DNA of 64,000 nucleotides from Symbiodinium natans. Lineage: Eukaryota > Sar > Dinophyceae > Suessiales > Symbiodiniaceae. The stretch covers positions 265,001 to 329,000 of the forward strand of contig CAJNDS010000080.1 of the NCBI GenBank assembly GCA_905221605.1, read 5' to 3'. The notes below the pieces were generated by a model. That model made no database searches. It saw nothing but the letters and a program-made list of their open reading frames with translations, and had not been told where the DNA came from. Of the stretch, positions 41,752 through 51,855 are shown in pieces (position 1 is the stretch's first letter; each line of letters opens with the position of its first letter). The translations under genes and the position numbers were made by a program.

Positions 41752-42734
41752 ATTAAACAAAGCAACGTCAGCCCTTGCCAAGATCATAGTTGTAGAAGGA
41801 CGTGATAGCATTTAAAGATGACCTCTGTCGTGAGAACACTACACCTGAAACTCCAGCAAGGTCGTATTTGGGTATGAAAGCAACCACCCCTTTCTTTGTC
41901 GTGGAAAGCTACTTGTTGGAGTCACCTGCTAAAAATGCTGATGCATTCGCCTTGTGTTACCACCCCCTGAATAGCAAAACCCAGAGCTTGCTAGCGCCGC
42001 AGCATACGGGACGACAGTGACTACAGGCGTTCACAAACACATAAGCAACAATTGAATCTGATATCTGCGGTTTCTTGCTAGTACTTACTTGGCTCTCTTT
42101 TCTGGAACACGAGAGACGCCAAACAAGACAAGACAGCAACAACAGTACACTCCTACAGTCCCCCGGACTCAAAACTGGATACAGTAAAAGCGAAACAAAT
42201 GATGTAGTTTAGGGATTAGGGTATTGGAATAAAACAACAACATCTTAATGTCAGTCTCATCCCAGAGAGAAGCCTAAACACCGCAAAATTCGCACAGCCG
42301 AGCCCTGAACCCTAAACCCTAAACCCTAAACCCTAAACCCTAAACCCTAAACCCCCTCGCCCTACCTCCCCGACTCTGCTTTCTGGCAAGCCGTGGGGGA
42401 ACCTCAACCCTTAACCCGGATCCCCCGGGTAAAACTCTTTTAGCAGATTTCATCGGAAGCAATTCAGGGTTTAGGGTTTAGGGTTTTCGGGTTTAGGGTT
42501 CAGAGCTTTCTTCGGGTTTTAGGTTTTAGGGCACTTGGGAATCATACTTCGTGAGGCCGGCCGTTATCGGCATTATACATCGACTAGGGTTTAGGGTTTA
42601 GGGTTTAGGGTTTAGCCTTTAGGGTTCAGGGTTTAGGGTTTAGGGTTTACAAGGAGTCCAAGCCAAGACGGCCTCGCGTTTGGATCTGCCTCGCCGCGTG
42701 CACAGAATGAGAGGTCTACAGGCGCCGAGTCGAG

Positions 42735-42996
42735 ATATGGTCACGTCTCTGAAGACTAATATCGGGGCCTAGAGGCCTTAATAATTACAATAGGGTTAAT
42801 TATATAGGGACCATAAGGGAAAACTATAAGAAAAAATAGGGGCCTTAATAATTACAATAGGGTTGATTATATAAGGACCATAAGGGAATACTGTTAGTGA
42901 TTATTCCGACACCTATCGTATGGTCCCTCTTGGGGGGTCCTTGGTATAAGCTGGCCCGTCTTCTGAAAGGACCAGAAGCTAGAGAACCGATCATAC
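42735..42996. mobile_element. Family C element with nested family D copies
   Basis: Left ATATGGTCACGTCTCTGAAG, right CTAGAGAACCGATCATA. The extra length is explained by family D sequence at 42764-42919 inserted inside. Confidence 0.6.
42764..42919. mobile_element. Family D element with internal tandem duplication
   Basis: GGCCTTAATAATTACAATAG occurs twice about 70 bp apart, each time followed by GGACCATAAGGGAA; the right end is ATTATTCCGACACCTAT. It lies inside the family C element at 42735-42996. Confidence 0.65.
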
Positions 42997-43258
42997 ATCA
43001 TGACAGGGAGGCCCTGCTTTTATTAGGCAATACAACACGCAACTGCGCCTGAACCCTAAACCCTAAACCCTAAACCCTAAACCCTAAACCCTAAACCCTA
43101 AACCCTAAACCCTAGTTTCAATATTGGGTTCGTTTGGGACAGACATCCACATTGTCCCCATGCATCGATGGGGATCAACAGCCTCCCAGAACTTCCACAA
43201 ACACCCCACATATGTGTGTGGAGTAAAGCCGAAACCCTATACACCTCTCAAAGCAACC

Positions 43259-43352
43259 CTAAGCCCTAAGCCCTAAGCCCTAAGCCCTAAGCCCTAAGCC
43301 CTAAGCCCTAAACCCTAAACCCTAAACCCTAAACCCTAAACCCTAAACCCTT
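43259..43352. repeat. CCCTAAG run followed by CCCTAAA
   Basis: Seven CCCTAAG units then six CCCTAAA units. Confidence 0.95.
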
Positions 43353-43507
43353 TCATTTGAGGGTTCGGATGATAACATGGAGCCGGTTTACCGCAAGGGA
43401 CGGTCTAGGGTTTGGGGAGCTAGGCTGCAGGGCTTAGAGCTTAGGGCTTAGGGCTTAGAGCTTAGGGCTTAGGGCTTGGGGTTTAGGGTTTAGGGTTTAG
43501 GGTTTCG

Positions 43508-43594
43508 GGGATCAGCTATCAACCGCAAGAACTCGCTGAGATCTTCGGCCTTCTTGGCTTGGCCGAACATGACCACCACCTGGTTGGATGCAGT
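43508..43594 (-). pseudogene. Exon-like fragment, strongly protein-like
   Basis: 29 codons fill the spacer, with NQVVVMFGQAKKAEDLSEFL. TTTAGGG on both sides. Confidence 0.55.
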
Positions 43595-43703
43595 TTAGGG
43601 TTTAGGGTTTAGGGTTTAGGGTTTAGGGTTTAGGGTTTAGGGTTTAGGGTTTTGGGGCTTCGGGGTTCCAAGTGACTAGTGAGGTCCCTTCTAGGCGCCA
43701 AGA

Positions 43704-43808
43704 CTATCTGGTCACTTCTCTAACTATGGTCCCTTTTGGGGTCCTTAGAACAAGGCGGCCCCTCTTAGGGCACCCAAAAAGGGACCAATAGTTTAGAGAA
43801 CTGCCCAT
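43704..43808. mobile_element. MITE-like element, family C, long inverted repeats
   Basis: Left GGTCACTTCTCTAACTATGG TCCC...; right ...GGGACCAATAGTTTAGAGAA CTGCCC. The inverted repeats extend about 38 bp, so the element could form a hairpin. Confidence 0.7.
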
Positions 43809-44472
43809 CCCCAGAAGCAAAATGAAGTCTCATGAGCACCCCACAGCTCCCAGCTCTAGCTGAGCCAGCACTGGGCAAAGACTGCTGGGTCCCCCCTGCT
43901 TCATCCAAAAGAGGGTTTAGGGTTGAGGCTTCAGGGTTTAAGGGGTTCGGGTTTAGGGTTTTGGGGTTTAGGGTTTGGGGTTTAGGGTTTGGGGTTTGGG
44001 GTTTAGGGTAAGACCCACGACCCCCACCCCCTCTGCACCTTCTGCATGCATCGTAGGTGGATCGACGATTTCCCGTGGGTGTTGCGAAACGCCTGCGCGA
44101 AACGCAGTTGGGAGTACATGGTCCCTTAGTATGGGCCTACGTAGCCCTCATATACCCTGTAGAACGCAAGGGCCCGTACTTCAGAACCCTTTGAAAGGAG
44201 GTAAGGGAGCAAATGGAAGGGACCATAGAACTACTTGTAGTGGGAGACAAGGGAGAGCGGACCCTGGAAGCCTTAAACCCTGACTATACACTAAGCCCTA
44301 CTCGCGTCAGAACCCTAACACAGGGGCATTCAGGATTAAAATGGGATAATCCTAAATCATGACAAAAGGCAGAAGCTTTAAGCAAACCTACTCCCACTGA
44401 AACCTCTTGACGGCTTAGGGCTTCGGACTTGGGGGCTCATGGCTTGGCCCCCTGCGGTAGCAATCTAGCGTT

Positions 44473-44694
44473 GCTACCTTGGACCCTTAAGGCAGAGGGG
44501 GTTTAGGGTTTAGGGTTTAGGGTTTGGGGTTTAGGGTTTAGGGTTTAGGGTTTAGGGTTTAGGGGGTTATACCCTTGGGTGTTGGGGTCCCTTTTTAAGG
44601 ATCCCCCAGGGTATATTAAGGGCCATCTTAGAAGTACATTGAGGGGAACCTTTAGGGGCGCAACCTTAGGGGTACGAGTCCGAATCCCTTGAAG
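44473..44694. repeat. Dispersed repeat J1 carrying an internal TTTAGGG array
   Basis: Begins GCTACCTTGGACCCTTAAGG, continues into an array of about nine units (44499-44566), then GGGGTTATACCCTTGGGTGT, and ends GGTACGAGTCCGAATCCCTT. The same order occurs in J2, so the array is part of the unit. Confidence 0.8.
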
Positions 44695-44701
44695 CTTCTG
44701 A

Positions 44702-44824
44702 TTTGCTTAAGAACCCCACCCCCCCAAACAAAAAACAAAAAACAAATAAAAAAGAACAATCCCCTTAGTCCCCTTATAGGGAAGAATACTCTTCTGTCTT
44801 TTTGGGGGGGGTTCTTAAGTATAC
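44702..44824. mobile_element. MITE-like element, family F
   Basis: Left TTTGCTTAAGAACCCCACCC, right TTTTTGGGGGGGGTTCTTAA. Internal CCCCTTATAGGGAAGAATA. It adjoins the right edge of repeat J1. Confidence 0.75.
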
Positions 44825-44853
44825 AGTGGTAGGGCTAAGGGCGGTAGCAAGCC

Positions 44854-44968
44854 TGCCTTCTCCACTCGCGGCACTTTGCTTGTGAGGAGGTTCAGCGCCT
44901 CAGGAGATCCGGGGGCTGAGGGCGTGACACAGCTGCAACGCCTCGCTGGTGCGGGTTGGGGCTATGGA
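44854..44968 (+). pseudogene. Exon-like fragment
   Basis: About 38 codons with RFSASGDPGAEGVTQLQRLA, running into a TTTAGGG array. Confidence 0.45.
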
Positions 44969-45092
44969 AGGGTTTAGGGTTTAGGGTTTAGGGCTTAGGG
45001 TTTAGGGTTTAGGGTTTAGGGTTTAGGGTTTGGGGTTTAGGGTTTAGGGGTTAGGGGTTTAGGATTTAGGGTGTAGGGGTTTAGGGTTTAGT

Positions 45093-45181
45093 TTAGCCCA
45101 TGAAGCGCTCAACTACCCGAACCCGAGGCGATCCAGGCTGGGCCACCAGACCAAACCCAGGTGTGCCATCGTCAGGGCCTC
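45093..45181 (-). pseudogene. Exon-like fragment with stop
   Basis: Reads GTPGFGLVAQPGSPRVRVVE, RFMG, TAA at the array boundary. Confidence 0.45.
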
Positions 45182-45765
45182 GGGGGGGGAGTCTGCCAGT
45201 CAAGCGGGGGTGGGGGGAGGGGGGTTGTGAACTTTAGGGTTTAGGGTTTAGGGTTTAGGGTTGTGGAGTTGAGGGAGCTTGGGGAGTTTAGGGAGCTTGA
45301 AGGGCTACGGCGTTCTAGGGTTTAGTAGGGCTCTAGGGTTCTAGGGTTTTGTGTCAAGAGGCACCCAGGAGACTTGTTGACTGGCCGGCCCCCTAAATCA
45401 TGGCCCAAAAATCCGGGGGGCCCGGGGGGGGGGGGGTACCCTAAATCATTGCATAAGGGCACACTCTATCATGGGCACCAGGTAAACCCCCCAAACCCTT
45501 ACCGAGTGGTACACAAGCTATCGGAGATGAGGGCCTCGCCTCCATCAGTCCCTAAACCCTAAACCCTAGAGTCATAACATGCGGCCCTAAAAGCCCGAGC
45601 CCAGCCATCGCCAGAAAGGTTTCGGGGACAGGGTTTAGGGTTTGGGTGTAGGGTCTAGGGTTACTTCAGCTGACCCGTTGAATCTGGCTCCATGGCAGCC
45701 CTTGGCATTCTGCAGGCCCTAAAACCTAAACCCTAAACAACCCTAAACCCTAAACCAAAAAAGCA

Positions 45766-45854
45766 AAGATCACGGTCTCCAAGGGTGCGGCGTGGGCCTT
45801 TGGGTCATGGTCCCAAACAGGCCGAGCCTCAGAACGCCGACAGACCTCTAATTG
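45766..45854 (+). pseudogene. Exon-like fragment
   Basis: Reads ITVSKGAAWAFGSWSQTGRA. C-strand left, G-strand right. Confidence 0.4.
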
Positions 45855-46207
45855 TTTAGGGTTTAGGGTTTAGGGTTTAGGGTTGAGGGTCGAGGGTTAA
45901 GGTTTAGGGTTTAGGGTTTAGGGCTTAGGGCTTAGGGTTTAGGTTTTAGGGGTTAGAGGTTAGGGGTTAGGGTTTACGGTTTAGGGTTTAGGGCTTCTAT
46001 GGATAGGGTTTATAGGGGGTGGAGGCTTTATGGGGCTTATAGGGTTTGTAGGCTTTATGGAACTTATGGTCTAGGGCTACATGTACGGTAGTTCCTGTTT
46101 GGGTCGTGGGTTTCTAGGGCTTAGAGGGTTTTAAGGCTTAGGCCTAAATGCACGGTTGAATATGATGATGAAAATGAGATACCTAAGAAAAGGAAGACAG
46201 CCAGCCC

Positions 46208-46318
46208 CATGGTTCTCTAAACTAGTCCCTTCTTGGGGTCCTTCTTTGTAAAAGGGTGCCATATGATATAATTAGGGGACTTCAAAAAGGGGCCTTAATT
46301 TTAGAGAACTACCCACAT
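46208..46318. mobile_element. MITE-like element, family C
   Basis: Left ATGGTTCTCTAAACTAGTCC, right ATTTTAGAGAACTACCCA; the internal GGGGTCCTT and AAGGGTGCC match the copy at 43704. Confidence 0.65.
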
Positions 46319-46364
46319 GTGCAACGGCAACTGCTTAAAGCCTTAAGGCTGTTGACAGTTCGTC

Positions 46365-46448
46365 ATGCTTCCGCAGCTACCAATTGAGACGATGGGGGTG
46401 GACCAAGAGCAAGGCCGCTTCGACGTCCAGGATCCTGGGCTGTGCTGA
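46365..46448 (+). pseudogene. Exon-like fragment, ATG to stop or acceptor-led
   Basis: From ATG, 27 codons with LPIETMGVDQEQGRFDVQDP to TGA. CTTCCGCAG at the start could equally be a splice acceptor. Confidence 0.45.
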
Positions 46449-46548
46449 ATATCCGGGCTTCTACGGAGTCAGCTTGAGCTTTGGTTGAAGGTTTAGGGCA
46501 GACGGACAATCCATGGCACAAGTGCCAAACGCAAACTCCGAGCAGAAA

Positions 46549-46652
46549 GGCGGGAGGGAGGGAGAGGGAGAGACAGAAAGAGAGAGAGAGGGAGAGACCC
46601 TAAACCCTAAACCCTCAACCGCACCACGGGGAAAGAGAGAGAGAGAGAGATC
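46549..46652. repeat. (GA)n/(GGGA)n tract split by a CCCTAAA block
   Basis: GGGAGGGAGA-type repeats at 46553-46597 and GAGAGA at 46630-46650, with CCCTAAACCCTAAACCCTCA between them. Confidence 0.9.
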
Positions 46653-47249
46653 AGAGAGTGAGTGTACGGATTGAGACCTGTTCCAGTGCCTAAAAACTCG
46701 ACCCCAAGCAAAAAGAAGCTCATCTTTGTGGGAGGCAGACAGATGAGCCCTATAATTGGGATCGTTTCGTCAGAATCCCAGCCAGGGTACATGGACCCCA
46801 TTTCCTATACACCCTAAACCCTCAACCCCATAAACCCTATAAACCGTACACCCTAAACCCTGAACCCCAAACCCTAAACCCTAAACCAGCCCTAAACCCT
46901 ACACCCTAAACCCTACACCTAAAAATCTATGAAGATGACAAAGTCGTCCGGGAAATCCTGGGAAGACTAGGGATTAGGAGTTTAGAGGTTTAGGGTTCAG
47001 GGTTAGGGTTTAGGGGTTTGGGGTCCGGGGCTTAGGGCTTCAGGTTTGTGAGTTTCTGGGTTCCGATCTTTGGCTGCTGTCTTCTATGCGAGGGTTTAGG
47101 GTTTAGGGTTTGGGTTTAGGGTTTAGGGTTTAGGGTTTAGGGTTTAGGGTTTAGGGTTTAGGGTTTGGGGTTTGGGGTTTAGGGTTTAGGGTTTAGGGTT
47201 TAGGGTTTAGGGTTAGGGTTTTTAGGGGTTTAAGGTTCAGCGTTTCGAG

Positions 47250-47325
47250 TTTGCCAAATACCTGGCAAGGATCGAGGACAACTTCGCGGTGATGTTCGTG
47301 AAGCCTGTTCAATTCATCGGGGCTT
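47250..47325 (+). pseudogene. Exon-like fragment, strongly protein-like
   Basis: Reads FAKYLARIEDNFAVMFVKPV. TTTAGGG array on the left, family F element on the right. Confidence 0.55.
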
Positions 47326-47370
47326 CGCGTTTGGGCTTTTGGGGTCTAAGGGCTTATAAGGATTTACTAC

Positions 47371-47414
47371 GAATTGCTGAAGAGCCCCCCCCCCCCCCAA
47401 AAAAAAAAAAAATA

Positions 47415-47446
<32 letters not shown>

Positions 47447-47511
47447 TCTTTCTTATAAGGGTAAAACAGGGATGATTATTTGCATTTTTGGGGGGGTTCC
47501 TAAGCAAACGG
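47371..47511. mobile_element. MITE-like element, family F, expanded by C, A and AT runs
   Basis: Left ATTGCTGAAGAGCCCCCCCC, followed by a C run, an A run and an (AT)n tract; right TTTTTGGGGGGGTTCCTAAG CAAA. Internal CTTATAAGGGTAAAACAGGG shows it is the same family as 34837. Confidence 0.7.
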
Positions 47512-47555
47512 TGTTTTAGGGGTTTAGGGCTGTATAATTCACTTCCCCTCTGCCA

Positions 47556-47590
47556 TATATTATAATATAATATATATATATATATATATC
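47556..47590. repeat. (AT)n microsatellite
   Basis: Alternating A/T of about 33 bp. Confidence 0.95.
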
Positions 47591-47802
47591 CCTAAATCCA
47601 CACGAAGAACTAGTGCGCCCCCCCCCCCCCCCCCACCCCGAACGGTCAACACTTTTGCCCCAAACCCCGGACACGAACCCTCTTTGCAATTTCTACCAAC
47701 CCTAACCCTAAACCCTGAACCCCAAACCCTAAACCCTAAACCCCTGAACCCGAAACCCTAAACCCTAAAGCCCAAACCCTAAACCCTAAACCCCTGAACC
47801 CG

Positions 47803-47893
47803 AAATCGCTCTGGCGAATCTGCTGCCTGAGTCGGGCATCTCCTGGTGCATTTGCTCGAATATTTGCAGGGATTTGGTCGGATTTAGACTCCA
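47803..47893 (+). pseudogene. Exon-like fragment
   Basis: Reads ALANLLPESGISWCICSNIC; C-strand blocks on both sides. Confidence 0.4.
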
Positions 47894-47896
47894 AGC

Positions 47897-48043
47897 CCCA
47901 AACCCTAAACCCTAAACCCTAAACCCTAAACCCTAAACCCTAAACCCTAAACCCTAAACCCTAAACCCTAAACCCTAAACCCTAAACCCTAAACCCTAAA
48001 CCCTAAACCCTAAACCCTAAACCCTAAACCCTAAACCCTAAGC
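47897..48043. repeat. CCCTAAA array, 20 units
   Basis: Perfect 7-bp units throughout. Confidence 0.97.
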
Positions 48044-48131
48044 CGCCGTCCACTCCCAAACCTTGTTTAGCGCCAACCTGAAGGCTTCTGGTTGAACTTC
48101 TGGCATAAAGCCCTGTGAAACCCCCTCCAAA
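48043..48131 (-). pseudogene. Exon-like fragment
   Basis: Reads MPEVQPEAFRLALNKVWEWT. It lies between a 20-unit array and a 28-bp C run. Confidence 0.5.
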
Positions 48132-48179
48132 GAACATGCCCCCCCCCCCCCCCCCCCCCCCCCCCCATTCCAAAACCTC

Positions 48180-48900
48180 AACGAAACCTTCGATTTGTAC
48201 CCCATCTTTGACGAAGTTCAGGCCGTAAGAGGAGTTTCGGGTTTAGGGAGTCGGGTCGAGGGAGGATCAGTGAGGCTGGGAATAAAGCTGGGGTTTAGGT
48301 CTGGGCTTGGGGACGTTGGGAGGTTGTGTCGCCCTCCCTCCGCCGCCCCACCCTCTTCGGCTAATTCGCGATAAGTATTACAATATGTTCAAATTCCATG
48401 TCTTTTGCAATAAACCCGGAGTGGCCTACCGCTGACAAGAGCTGACACAGTCTACACAAGGCAAAGCAACCCGTGCGACTACCAAGTATAACTTCACGAG
48501 CTCGGTATACAAATCTACTTTGGGGTCCACAAACCTGCACAAGGGACCTACTTTTGAGCCCCTGGAACGCAGCCCTGCCCCGTTGAAGGTGCCATCTAGG
48601 GCTTGGGGTTTAGGACACCGTAAACCTATAAACCGTATAAGCCCTACTAAAAACCTAAGAACCCTAGAGCCCCAAATGAACTCTAGAATCCCTACCCACC
48701 CTACAAACCCGATCAACCCTACAAGCCCTGCACACCCTACAAACCCTAAACACCCAATAAAGCCCATAATCCTTATAAACCCCGCATAAAACCTACAGAC
48801 CCTAAACCAAACAGACCCTAAACCAAACCCTAACCCCATACACCCTCCCTATAAACCCACAGGGCTTGGCAAACATCTCTGAGCCAAACCCCAAACCCTA
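48180..48900. other. Unique 700-bp stretch with scattered single telomere-like units
   Basis: Isolated CCCTA and AAACCC words suggest a decayed array at 48640-48900. The 137-codon minus and 89-codon plus frames at 48426-48839 consist largely of decayed repeat and are not supported as genes. Confidence 0.4.
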
Positions 48901-49007
48901 AACCCGACACCCTAAAACCTAAACCTTAAAACCTCGAAGCCCGAAACAAGATCAGACCCCGAGACCCTCAACCCTAAACCCTGCTAAACCCTAAACCCTA
49001 AACCCTA

Positions 49008-49101
49008 GACGTCCTTGAGCCTCAAGTTCGGCTCGAAGGCAGACCAGCGCTCCATGAGTTGCACGATGGCTCGCGCTTCAAGATCCTGGCGCCAGGACGG
49101 G
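49008..49101 (-). pseudogene. Exon-like fragment, strongly protein-like
   Basis: 31 codons with EARAIVQLMERWSAFEPNLR. C-strand left; the largest array of the window on the right. Confidence 0.55.
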
Positions 49102-49587
49102 GGTTTAGGGTTTAGGGTTTAGGGTTTAGGGTTTAGGGTTTAGGGTTTAGGGGTTAGGGTTTAGGGTTTAGGGTTTAGGGTTTAGGGGTTTAGGGGTTTA
49201 GGGGTTTCGGGGGTTTAGGGGTTTAGGGTTTAGGGTTTAGGGGTTTAGGGGTTTAGGGGTTTGGGGTTTAGGGGTTTAGGGGGGTTTAGGGTTTAGGGTT
49301 TAGGGTTTAGGGTTTAGGGTTTAGGGTTTAGGGTTTAGGGTTTAGGGTTTAGGGTTTAGGGGTTTAGGGTTTAGGGTTTAGGGTTTAGGGTTTAGGGTTT
49401 AGGGTTTAGGGTTTAGGGTTTAGGGTGTAGGGGTTTAGGGGTTTAGGGGTTTAGGGGTTTAGGGGTGTAGGGGTTTAGGGGTTTAGGGGTTTAGGGGTTT
49501 AGGGGTTTAGGGGTTTAGGGGTTTAGGGGTTTAGGGGTTTAGGGGTTTAGGGGTTTAGGGGTTTAGGGGTTTAGGGGTTTAGGGGTA
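49100..49587. repeat. Largest block: TTTAGGG and TTTAGGGG, 488 bp
   Basis: Runs of 7-bp and 8-bp units alternate; the right 150 bp is almost pure GGGGTTTA. It ends abruptly at AAAACCCTAGACCC, a switch to C-strand sense. Confidence 0.95.
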
Positions 49588-49831
49588 TAAAACCCTAGAC
49601 CCTAAGCCTAAACCCCAAACCTTGGAACTCGAGGGTGGCTTGTGAGCACAAGTTGGCGTCTCCGAACCAACTTTTGCATGGCGCCCGTGCGAGCATGACT
49701 CCATCTGCGCGTTTCTGTATCCTTTGCAGTTCGATTCGTTTGGGGTTTAGGGTTTAGGGTGTACGGTTTATAGGGTTTATAGGGTTTAGGGCAGTTTAGG
49801 GTTTAGGGTTAGGGTTTAGGGTTTAGGGCTA

Positions 49832-50031
49832 CTAGACCCAAGAGTCACCTAGGAACAAGAATAACCTCGGAACAACAAGGGTACCCTTCATTTCATGCTT
49901 TGCAGGGGCTTAGAAGGAAGCCCAAAACTCTGAAGAAAGGGGAACAAGGCGCTTCCTTGTTTCATGAGCCTGGGTGACCCGCATAATTGCCGGATAAACA
50001 GGGGGAATAAGGGTCTACTCTGAGTTCTTGG
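49832..50031. mobile_element. MITE-like element, family A, enlarged
   Basis: Left CTAGACCCAAGAGTCACC, abutting a TTTAGGG array; right GGTCTACTCTGAGTTC. It is about twice as long as its relatives because of an extra internal segment. Confidence 0.55.
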
Positions 50032-50127
50032 ATTGAAAATTCACACAATGATGATCACTTTTGGTGATGCTGCTGCTGTATTATTCTGGGGTTTAGGGTT
50101 TAGGGTTTAGGGTTTAGGGTTTAGAAC

Positions 50128-50187
50128 TGAAGGATAAAGAGCCGATGACATCATGAGTTGAGGGATAAAGAGCTGATGACATCATGT
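50128..50187. repeat. Tandem duplication of a 30-bp unit
   Basis: GGATAAAGAGCCGATGACAT CATGAG is followed at once by GGATAAAGAGCTGATGACAT CATGTC. It directly follows a TTTAGGG array. Confidence 0.85.
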
Positions 50188-50306
50188 CACCTGGGGGGCC
50201 GCTGGTTTCCTGCCGGATGTTGTGGCCCTAAACCCTAAACCCTAAACCCTAAACCCTAAACCCTAAACCCTAAACCCTAAACCCTAAACCCTAAACCCTA
50301 AGCCCG

Positions 50307-50383
50307 TTATTGAGCGAAGGCTGGCCTCTTTCGAGTATACGACCTCTGCAGTCCCGCCGTGCATGGTCACCTTATCTGAATTT
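50307..50383 (+). pseudogene. Exon-like fragment
   Basis: Reads ERRLASFEYTTSAVPPCMVT; CCCTAAA left, repeat J2 right. Confidence 0.45.
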
Positions 50384-50390
50384 AGGGGTT

Positions 50391-50583
50391 CTACCTTGGA
50401 CCCTTAAGGCAGAGGGGGTCTAGGGTTTAGGGTTTAGGGTTTAGGGTTTAGGGGGTTATACCCTTGGGTCTTGGGGGTCGCTTTTTCATGATCCCTCAGC
50501 GAATACAAGGGCCAGAGTAGGAGTCCATTAGAGGGAACCTTTAGGGGTACAACCTTAGGGGTACGAGTCTGAATCCCTTGAAG
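50391..50583. repeat. Dispersed repeat J2 with a shorter internal array
   Basis: Begins CTACCTTGGACCCTTAAGGC, has about five TTTAGGG units (50416-50455), then GGGGTTATACCCTTGGGTCT and ends GGGGTACGAGTCTGAATCCC. The sequence outside the array is about 85% identical to J1 by eye. Confidence 0.8.
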
Positions 50584-50818
50584 CAACTGAAGGCATTGCA
50601 AGCACAACTTTTCCTACCGTAGGGGACGACATGCCCCTAAAAGGATTGTGGCCCATATGCTCTTAAAGGGATTGTAGCATTCGCTAGGGATTATGGTAGC
50701 TTAGGGTCTACGACTCCAACTTTTGACTTCGTTTGGGCCCCAAAATCTTGATGCCCAACTAGAAGCATCCGATCCTGAGGAACAGCCAGAACTCCACAGC
50801 TCTTCATCATTTGATAGG

Positions 50819-50936
50819 TGATAGGGTTAGGGGGGACCCTTGGGGAAATAGACCCCCTGAAGAAGGTCCCTGTTGAAGAGGCCAGAAGAGGGTCCGGAAG
50901 GGTTCCCTTTCAAGGGCCCCTCCGCTTATCCTACCT
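50819..50936. mobile_element. MITE-like element, family K
   Basis: Left TGATAGGGTTAGGGGGGACC, right AAGGGCCCCTCCGCTTATCC. The internal GGTCCCTGTTGAAGAGGCC is shared with 61774. Confidence 0.7.
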
Positions 50937-51183
50937 AGGACTTGAGGAAGGTTTAGGGTTTAGGGTTTAGGGTTCAGGATTTAGGGTTTAGGGTTTAGGG
51001 CTTCGTTTTCTTCACTACAGGGGCCCTTAAACGCAAGAAGGGAAAACCGAAAGCATGCCACCCTTGGGGGCCTGCCTAGTTAAGGTTTGGGGTTTAGGGT
51101 TTAGGGTTTAGGGTTTAGGGCTTAGGGCTTAGGGTGTCGGGTTTAGGGTTTAGGGTTTGGGGTTTAGGGTTTAGCGGTTCCCG

Positions 51184-51290
51184 CGTGAAAATCCACCTCA
51201 GCCCGCAGCCCGCGGCGTTGCTGCTTCCTTGCTCGGCCGGCAATACCTTGCCGAGGCAAAAATCCGGCTGTACTTGCATAGGCTGGGGTT
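51184..51290 (+). pseudogene. Exon-like fragment
   Basis: About 35 codons with ASLLGRQYLAEAKIRLYLHR. TTTAGGG on both sides. Confidence 0.5.
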
Positions 51291-51658
51291 TAGGAACTAG
51301 GGTTTAGGGTTTAGGGTTTAGGGCTTAGGGTTTAGGCTTTTTGTGTTTGGGTTTAATGGGTAGGGGTCTAGGGCTTCGGGTGTTCGGTGTTTAGGGTTTA
51401 GGGCTTCGGATTTACCTGGACCCTTAATCACAGACTTTTGGAAGAGGGGTACCAAATGTTCATATCATATGGCAATATACAGCACTACAAGTCATTTCCG
51501 TCAGGTTCGTGTCAGTGCACGGCCAACTGTAAACTGGGATACGTTTTGTATTCTCCAATGGGTACCCCCCCTAGGAGAGGAGGGTCCGCAAGCGGATCTC
51601 GCCAGGACCAGAGGCAGTTGCAGCCCATCCCAGCAGGGCGCCCCCGTTTTGACTCAAA

Positions 51659-51855
51659 ACACCCCCTCCCCCCCCCCACCCCCTCCCCCCCCCCCCCCCT
51701 CCCAGCAGGGCCCCCCGCCGTTATTCCCCCCCACCCCCCCCCCCACCCCTCCCCCCCCCCCCACCCCCCCCCCCCCCCCCCACCCCCCCTCCCCTCCCCC
51801 CCCCCCCCCACCACCCACCCCCCCCCCACCCCACCTCCCCCTCCCCCCCACCCTG
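51659..51855. repeat. Long polypyrimidine (C-rich) tract
   Basis: About 195 bp of C runs with occasional A, T and G. Open proline- or glycine-rich frames through it are compositional. Confidence 0.97.

Larger units (their letters stand above)
40245..42300. other. Two-kilobase island free of telomere-like repeat
   Basis: This is the longest stretch without a TTTAGGG/CCCTAAA block. It holds the remnant at 40330-40584, a small inverted-repeat element at 41657-41751, and AT-richer sequence between 40800 and 42230. Short frames at 41455-41646 (plus, containing HYEDLHKPIWTPAIVQDPW) and 41802-42020 (plus) are open but not recognisable. It may be a piece of the original, unfragmented chromosome. Confidence 0.5.

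Noticed and set aside
48426-48839. 137-codon minus and 89-codon plus frames
   Set aside because: Much of the sequence is a decayed CCCTA-type array, which lacks stops in these frames.
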